DNA from: Tenrec ecaudatus | Lineage: Eukaryota; Chordata; Mammalia; Afrosoricida; Tenrecidae | NCBI RefSeq assembly: GCF_050624435.1 | Contig: NC_134542.1 | Coordinates: forward strand, 8,676,497-8,740,496 | Direction: 5' to 3' | DNA length: 64,000 nucleotides | In this document: piece after piece, positions 57,703 through 64,000 of the stretch | Layout: the number at the start of each line of letters is the position of its first letter | Numbering within the stretch: position 1 is the stretch's first letter | The notes under the pieces: generated by a model | The model's input: the letters and a program-made list of their open reading frames with translations, nothing else | Told to the model about the DNA's origin: nothing | Database searches by the model: none | Made by a program: the position numbers and the translations under genes

Positions 57703-57899
57703 CAGTGGTTCTCCACCTTCCTAATGTTGGGACCCTTTCATACAGTTCTTCGTGTTATTGGTGACCCCCCAACCATAAAATTATTTTCATTGCTACTTCA
57801 TCACTGTCATTTTGCTCCTGTTATGAATCAGGTGACCCGGTGAAAGGGTTGTTTGACACACCCCCAAAGGGGTCACGACCCACAGGTTGAGAACCACTG
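57703..57899 (+). mobile_element. SPIN-type non-autonomous hAT transposon
   Basis: 197 bp with terminal inverted repeats: left cagtggttctccaccttcct, right end gacccacaggttgagaaccactg-like, whose reverse complement starts cagtggttctcaacctg. Inside are ataaaattattttcattgct and the ccccaaaggggtcacgaccc block I recognise from SPIN_NA elements. The flanks are gtctacct (57695-57702) and gtctaccg (57900-57907), an 8-bp duplication with one difference that fits the hAT target preference nTCTAnnn. It carries no transposase, so it was moved in trans. It interrupts the RTE copy. Strand is arbitrary. Confidence 0.88.
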
Positions 57900-59532
57900 G
57901 TCTACCGCTTTTGTCTGGCCCTTGACTTTACCAACATGATGTCCTATCCCAGGGACTGGTCTTTCCTGATAACATGTCTGAAGTATGTGAGGTGACGTCT
58001 TGCTCTCATCACTTCTGAGGAGCACTCTGGCGGTACTTCTTCCAAGACAGACCTGTGTGTTCTTTTGGCAGTCTGTGGTACTTTCAACATTCTTCCCCAG
58101 CACTGCCATGAAACGCATCAGTGCTGTGTCTCCAGTAGTCCGTGTCCAACTTTCAAGTGTCTGTGCAGCACGGGCACCCACTGGGACGAGACCTTTGGAT
58201 CTTGATGCTGCCTCCATGAGCACTGACCTATTGGATCCACCAATTCAGTCAAAATGAAATCTTCGGCAACTTCACTTTTCCCCCTCCATTTCTCATGATG
58301 TTATTTATTGATCCAGCTGTGAGGATCATGGCCTTCCTTACACTGAGTTGTAATCCATCTTGAGGGCTACAATCCCTGCTCTTCATCAGCAAGTGTTTCA
58401 AGTCCTCCTCACTTTCAGCAAGCAAGGTTGTGTCGTCTGTGTATTGCAGGTGGTTGATAAGCTGTCCTCCCATCCTGATGCTGCATTCTTCTTCGTCTAA
58501 TCCAGCTTCTCTGATGATTTGCCCACAGATTGAACAATAATGATGAGAGGACACAACCCGGATGCACACATTTCCTGATTTTAACCCATGCAGTATTTCC
58601 TTGTTCTGTTCACACAGCCTCTTGATCCATGCCCAGGCTCCGCATGTGCACAGTGAAGTCTCTGCAATTCCCAGTCTTCTCAAAGCTACTCATGATTCCT
58701 AAGATCCACAGAGTCGAATAGTCGTGCATAGTCAATAAAACACAAGTAAACATTTTCCTGATATTGTTGCTCTCGTTTCAGCAATGTTATCCCTTGTTCC
58801 ATGTCCTCTTCTGAAACTACCTTGAATTTCTTATAGCTCCCTGTCAATGTAGTGCTACAACTGTTTTTGAATTATCTTTAGCAAAATTGTGCTTGCATGT
58901 GATATCAATGGTATTGTTCTATAATTTGAGCATTATCTTGTGTCAATTTTCTTTGGAATGGGTCCAAATGTGGATCTCTTCCAATCAGTTGAGCAGGTAG
59001 CTATCTTCTAAGTTTCTTGGCATAGACAAGAGAGTGCTTTCAATTCATCAGCTTGTTGAAACACTTTAATGCATATCCTGTCATTGCCTGAAGCTTGTTG
59101 TTGGTTAATGCTTTCAGTGCAACTTGGACTTCTTCCTTCAGGACCCCTGGCCCTTGTTCATGTGCTACCTCTTGAAATGGTGGAATGTCGACTGGTTAAT
59201 TTTGGTACGGTGACTCTGTTCTTTCCATGTTCTTTTGAAGTTCTCTGCATCATTCAATGTTTTGCTCACAGACTCTTTCCATATTACAACTCACTCAAGT
59301 CTGGAACCCTGTCTTCAGTTCTCTCAGCTTAAGCTACGCCGAGGGGTGCTTCCTCTTTGGTTTTCTATCTCCAGGCCTCTGTACATCTCGTTACAATGCC
59401 TTCCTTTGTCTTCTCAAGTTGACCCTTTGACATTTTCTGTTCGGCTCTTTTCTTCATCATTGCTTTCCTTTGGTTTAGCTTCTCCATAATGAAGAGCAAG
59501 TTTGAGAGTCTCTGCTTAACATCCACTTTGAC

Positions 59533-60552
59533 CTTTTTTTTCTAAATCATTTTATTGGGGGCTTGCACAACTCACCATAATCCATCCATCCATCCACTGT
59601 GTCAAGCACATGGGTACCTTTGTTGCCCTCATCATTCTCAAAACATTTTCCTTCTACTTGAGCCCTTGGTATCAGCTCCTCAATCCCCCCCCCCCTCCTT
59701 CATCAGTGCTATACTACACCCTGACTAGCCTGTCTTCTCCCCGAAACCCTTCTGTAAGGGGATGTCCAATTGCCTACAGACTGGTTTTAGGCCTCCACTC
59801 CTCACTCCCTTCCTCCCCCATTCACATTGACATAATGATTTTTTTGTTCTGGGTCTTTGATGCCTGATACCTGATCCCATCGACAGCTCATGATCACACA
59901 GGCTGGTGGGCTTCTTCCATATGGGGTTTGTTGCTTCTCAGCTAGATGGTCACTTGTTTATCTTCAAGCCTTTAAGATGCTATATCTTTTGATAAGCGGG
60001 CACCATCAGCTTTCTTCACCACATTTGCTTATGCACCCATTTGTCTTCAGTGATTGTGTTGGGAAGGTGAGCATTTCAGAATGTTGGATTACTAGAACAA
60101 AGTGTTCTTGTGTTGAGGGAGTACTTGAGTAGAGGCCCAATGTCCATCTGTTTCCTTAATACTAAACCTATAAATATATGTACATAGATCTGTTTCCCCA
60201 TCGTCATATATAAATATATTTACATATGTACATACCTGTATTTAGATCTCTATAAATGCCTCCTAGTTCTTTCCTCTATTTCCTTTAACTCTCCTCTTGT
60301 CCCACTATCATGTTCAGCCTTCATTTGGGTTTCAGTAATTCCTCTTGGTTGTATTGCCCTTAATCAAGCCCTACCAGACCTCCTACACTCTCCTTGCCAT
60401 CGATTTTCGGTCACTTGTTGTTCCCTTGTCCCTGGGTTTGTTAACACCCACTTCTTTTCCCCCACCTTACCTTCTCCCATGTCCCCCAGAACTGTTATCC
60501 CATTATTTTCTCCTCTGGGTTGTTTATATCTTATTTACGTAGACTTGCAGGA
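59533..60552 (-). mobile_element. L1 3' UTR (antisense) in the RTE copy
   Basis: The most complete L1 3' UTR here, about 1 kb. It runs from the poly-T side ttttctaaatcattttattg, through tcaagcctttaagatgctat, caccatcagctttcttcacc and cttgtgttgagggagtactt, to tatcttatttacgtagactt. It serves as the reference for the partial copies elsewhere. Confidence 0.8.
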
Positions 60553-61959
60553 GCTCTTCTTTCTTTATGGGCTTTTTAATGACCTTTTGCTTTCTTCATG
60601 TATAGTGTTCTTGATGTTCTATCACACCTCATCAGGTCTCTGTCATTAATGTTCAACACATCAAATATGTTCCTGAAATGTTCTCAAAATTCAGGTGGAA
60701 TAGACACTAAAAGTCATATCTTGGCTCTTGTGGACTTGTTTTAATTTTCTTCAACTTCAGCCTGAATTTACATATGAGCAATTGATGGTTGGTTCAACAG
60801 TTAGCCCCTGGTTTAGTCTGAGCAACTGATATTAAGCTTCTCCATTGTCTCTTCCCACAGATATAGGCAATTTTGTTTCTGTGTATTCAATCTGGAAAAG
60901 TCCACACATCTGGTTGACTTTTGTGTTGTTAAAAAATGGTATTTGCAACCAAGAAGTCATTCGTCTTGAAAAATTCTATCATGCAATCTCCAACTTCATT
61001 TCTATCACCAAGACCCTATTTTCCAATGACTGTTCCAGCCTCTTTGTTTCCAACTTTTGCATTCCAATCCCCAGTAATTATCAATGCATCTTAGTGCATT
61101 GATCAGTTTCAGACTGAAGACGTTGGTAAAATTCTTCAGTTTCTTCATCACTAGTTTTAATGGTTGGTATGTCAATTTAAGTAATAGTTGTATTAACTGA
61201 ATTTTCTCGTAGGTACGTAGAAATTATCCTGTCACAGACAGCAGTGTATGTCTATAAATCATGAAATTTCCTTTTTGATCACGAATTCCTCGAGTATGTG
61301 TCATTCCCACCCTCCTAAGTCCTATGGTGTTAGGATTCAAATGGCCAGCTCCAGTCTGTTTCAGCTCACTAATGCCTAGGATTATCCATCTTTAGGAGGT
61401 AGGGCTGTTTCAGTTCTGACGACTATCAATTTTCCTAAATTCACACTTTGTACTTTCCATGTTCCAATTGTTAGCAGATGTTTGCAGTTGTTTCTTCTCA
61501 TTTTGAGTCATGCCCCACCAGCCAACGGAGGTCAGAAAGGTTTTACTCCTTCCACATCATTAAAACTGGCTCTGTTTGAGGAGGCAGCTCTTCCCCGGTC
61601 GTGTTTTGAGTGTCTCCCGTTTTTCTGGCACTCTCTCTGACAGGGCTCCACTGCTCTCCTAAGCTTCTCAGTGGCTGATCCCTCCGGAGCGAACGGTCCT
61701 GTCCTTCTCAACAGTCTGTTCTTAGCAGGGAGTGCCACGGAAGCCTGTTCACCTTGAGTGACCCTGCTGGTATTTGAAATACGAGTGACATCGCTTCCAG
61801 CATCATAGTATCACACAAGCCACCACAGTATGACACACTGACAGCTAAGTGGTGGATTAATGGGGGAGTTAGATTTTTAAAAAAATTCTAAATAAAGAAA
61901 CGAAACAGGGAAATGGAACACGGAGGAAACAGATTGGGAATAAAAACAGATTGGGAATA

Positions 61960-62005
61960 GAGTCGCTATGAGTCACAATCGACTTGATGGCAGTGTGTTT
62001 AAGTT
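61960..62005 (+). mobile_element. AfroSINE tail fragment
   Basis: agagtcgctatgagtcacaa followed by cgacttgatggcagtgtg only. Confidence 0.5.
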
Positions 62006-62069
62006 TGCTTTCGGTAGAAATTAGATGTAATTCGTGAGTGTCTCTTTTGTATGCAATGTACAAAGTCTC

Positions 62070-62135
62070 CTTTCCCACTGTAGGTTCCTTGAGGGTAGGG
62101 ATAATGTCTTTCCCCTCTGGGGATTCTTGACCAGG
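62070..62135 (+). mobile_element. Possible L2/MIR 3' end
   Basis: ttccttgagggtagggataa resembles the conserved core at the 3' end of L2 and MIR. Short and diverged. Confidence 0.3.
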
Positions 62136-62204
62136 GCGCTGCAGATGCCCAAGACTGCCCAAATGACTGCTGAAACCAATGCAAACACTAAAACAACTTT
62201 GAAA

Positions 62205-62295
62205 ATGCTGATGGGGGAGTGGAAAAAAGAAGAGCTGAGACCAAGGGTTCAACTAGAAAGTAAATGTTTAGAAAAGAAAAAAAAAAAAAAGAAAA
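62205..62295 (+). mobile_element. L1 3' tail fragment with A-run
   Basis: agaagagctgagaccaaggg and caactagaaagtaaatg match L1 3' UTR copies. It ends in an A run at about 62275-62293. It stops about 45 bp from the donor of FBXO36 exon 3. Confidence 0.5.
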
Positions 62296-62340
62296 GGCTG
62301 ATGGGAAATGCTTCCGAGGGGCAAGCGATGGGCCTGTTAC

Positions 62341-62513
62341 CTTGGCGAATTTTCGAGAGGTCTGCGATAGCCTGCAGATGTCTTCCAGATCCAGGTAGGA
62401 CATGATGCTCAGGAGCAAGTTGTCCGAGAGCCGTTCAAGGAAGTCGACTTTACCTTGGCACAAATTGAGGACATACTCTATTATTCTTTCACCGAAAATT
62501 AAGGCAACTTGAA
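62341..62513 (-). CDS. FBXO36: FBXO36 F-box exon
   Basis: 173-base exon on the - strand. The acceptor ttgcag ends at 62514, and the donor GT is at 62340-62339. It reads QVALIFGERIIEYVLNLCQG, then KVDFLERLSDNLLLSIMSY and LDLEDICRLSQTSRKFAK. The F-box core is FLERLSDNLLLSIMSYLDLED through RLSQTSRKFAK, with the LP-like start replaced by LSD as in human FBXO36, followed by the helix that contacts SKP1. It starts with two bases of a split codon and ends on a whole codon, matching the phase of the last exon at 52718. Exons 1-2 would lie to the right of the window. No break is seen. Confidence 0.93.
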
Positions 62514-62541
62514 CTGCAATTCAAAGAAACCAACAATGTTA

Positions 62542-63006
62542 TCACGCAGAGTCACCTGGAAGCTCGGATAGCAATTTCAGGGCACAAACGGGGAAGGCAT
62601 TCCTCCCATCCCCAGCACCCACCCCAAGAGTGATGCTCAATTTGGCTTCCTCTTCCCAAGTTGCCTCAGTGACCAATGGCCCAGTTACAATAATGGCACA
62701 ATCATAAAGGTCACATGTGTTATAAATGGCATCCACCCGGCCTGCCGTGGCAAGGCGGCTCTAGGTGGTTAACAGAAATACTCGGTGGCCTTTTTCAGAT
62801 TTGCTCCCAAATGCACAAGGTTTGCAAGCATTCCCCCTGTCGATAAAATTCAGAGCAGCTATCAATGTATGTGACATGCCCATCTTTATACCTGGCACTG
62901 CCACATCTAAACTAGTGGCATTCTCACGCAGGGTGCAAAGATAAGTACGTCCCAAAACATACCCAGTGTTTCGTAAGAACAGCAAGCAATGATGTGAAAA
63001 TACCCA
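62542..63006 (-). other. Unrecognised, mostly open stretch in the FBXO36 intron
   Basis: About 150 codons in one - strand frame are nearly all open just upstream of the F-box exon, including CDLYDCAIIVTGPLVTEA. I do not recognise the product. It does not match FBXO36 exon 2 as I know it. It could be a decayed retrocopy, a repeat-encoded fragment or chance. Confidence 0.25.
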
Positions 63007-63009
63007 TCA

Positions 63010-63310
63010 TTTCAAAGTGGAAAGATACACGGAAACCCTTAGTCACCCTTCAGCCCTGGGACTGAACTCATCCCCTTGTTAGAATAGTCAGCCAGCTGAT
63101 CCAAAGGGCAGAATGACCCGAGGACAAAGTCCAGAGGGTTAGGAGAGAAGGGGGTGGAAACGGGAACCAGCGGAAGGAACGGGGAAGCACTAGGGTGCTG
63201 ACAGATGGCAATAGATGAGCCTAAACAAAACAGGTATGAATTGTTGGAGGTAAAGCTGATGATCTGCTCTGTAAACCTTCACCTAATTCACAACAACAAC
63301 AAAAGAAAAA
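63010..63310 (+). mobile_element. L1 3' end, older type
   Basis: aacccttagtcacccttcag is shared with 27540-27575. It ends gatgatctgctctgtaaacc and ttcacctaattcac followed by a CAA-rich tail. Confidence 0.45.
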
Positions 63311-63335
63311 GAAAAATTACCCATCAGTTAAAAAG

Positions 63336-63490
63336 CCAAACCAAGCTCACTGCCATCTAGTCAATGCTGATTTATAGCAACCCTCTAGGACAAGGTTGAA
63401 ATGCTCCAGTGAGTTTCCGGGACTGTAACTATTGACAGGAATAGAAAACCTGTCTTTCTCCCATAAAGTGGCTGGTGGATTCGCATATAA
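63336..63490 (-). mobile_element. AfroSINE (antisense), head missing
   Basis: Tail ccatctagtcaatgctgatt to body and B-box start gtggctggtggattcgc. Confidence 0.65.
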
Positions 63491-63540
63491 TCTTTAAAAA
63501 CAATGGGGTCCTTCTTTATATATCCTAACCTTCAGCCCCT

Positions 63541-63944
63541 AAAACAAAACCCATTGCCATCAAGTCCATTCTGATTGCTCAGCCCCGTAGGACACAAGAG
63601 AACTGCCCTAGGGCGCTTGCAAAGGAGCCCGGAGACCTGCTGTGCTGCTAACAACAAGGCCAGCAGTTCAAAACCAGCCTGCACTCAGGAGAAAACGAGG
63701 CTTTCAAATTCCGCCCAGTTCCAGCCTTGGGACCCCACAAGGACAGCCCTGTCCTGTGCTATAGGGTCACTCTGAGTCAAAATTGACTTGGAGGCACTGA
63801 GGTGGGCTGGGGTTGTGAGGTCCCCAAGGCTGTACAGTCTTAAAAAAGCAGACCACCAACCTTTGCCCTCAGAGCACCGGTGGGTTTGGACCGCTGACCT
63901 TAGTCTAGCGAATGAGCGCTTTCCCCACCGCACTGCCAGGGCTC
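63541..63944 (-). mobile_element. AfroSINE (antisense) split by another SINE
   Basis: Antisense tail at 63541-63608 (ccattgccatcaagtccatt to gagaactgcccta). The remainder is at 63810-63944 (aaggctgtacagtcttaaaa to ctgccagggctcc). The two parts make one nearly full copy if the sense SINE between them is removed. Confidence 0.65.
63620..63808 (+). mobile_element. AfroSINE inserted in an antisense SINE
   Basis: B-box aaggccagcagttcaaaacc, body ggagaaaacgaggctttcaa, tail gtcaaaattgacttggaggc. Its head (ggagcccggagacctgctg) is shortened. Confidence 0.7.
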
Positions 63945-64000
63945 CTCTGCGTCCTCACAGCAACCAGTCCACAGTCTACGGCGTGCGAAACCAAGTGAGA

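Larger units (their letters stand above)
57560..61860 (-). mobile_element. Long RTE (BovB-like) LINE copy, antisense, interrupted
   Basis: The longest LINE in the window. On the - strand it spans a 5' end near 61860, an endonuclease region, a reverse transcriptase and the 3' tail at about 57560. The frame at 58249-58683 encodes the RT palm with the active-site YTDD (codons 58443-58432) in the context QYTDDTTLLAESEEDL, typical of RTE/BovB. Removing the L1 insertion (59533-60552) and SPIN (57703-57899) leaves about 3.1 kb, close to the usual RTE length. The rest of the ORF is broken by stops and frame changes, so it is inactive. It lies in the FBXO36 intron, in the same orientation as that gene. 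Confidence 0.8.

Overview
This is a vertebrate nuclear window, almost certainly from an afrotherian mammal. It contains two host genes split by GT-AG introns in a background dense with interspersed repeats. The commonest repeat is a tRNA-derived SINE of about 200 bp with the AfroSINE layout: a tRNA-like head, a body, and a tail shared with an RTE LINE. The next commonest are RTE (BovB-like) LINE copies and L1 3' ends of afrotherian type. A SPIN-type hAT element at 57703-57899 narrows this further. Among afrotherians, SPIN was reported in the lesser hedgehog tenrec, so a tenrec is the best guess. That identification is an inference.

Gene 1 is SLC16A14, an orphan monocarboxylate-transporter-family protein, on the + strand. 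A CpG island at about 20690-21460 holds the probable promoter and non-coding exon 1. Four coding exons (25368-25626, 33015-33158, 37029-37994, 38921-39072) join in phase to 506 codons plus a stop. The probable 3' UTR runs to a poly(A) signal at 41474 and carries its own SINE.

Gene 2 is FBXO36, an F-box protein, on the - strand. Its F-box exon (62341-62513) and last coding exon (52521-52718) are present, with a poly(A) signal at 52247-52252. The first exons lie beyond the right edge. The two genes converge tail to tail, about 10.7 kb apart, in the same relative arrangement as the human SLC16A14/FBXO36 pair on chromosome 2.

The left 20 kb is intergenic repeat-rich DNA: L1 3' ends, RTE copies, solo LTRs, an MLT1 LTR fragment and SINEs. 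SLC16A14 intron 2 holds a 37-bp minisatellite of about 19 units (30327-31043). The FBXO36 intron (52719-62340) holds a long antisense RTE copy interrupted by SPIN and by an L1 3' end. Nested insertions give a relative order: RTE copies are hosts to LTR, L1 and SPIN, and one L1 copy is host to an LTR.

I found no RNA gene, no CRISPR array and no previously undescribed multi-gene system. The interesting material is repeat biology: SPIN, two L1 insertions with clean target-site duplications, a solo-LTR family with 5-bp duplications, and the minisatellite.
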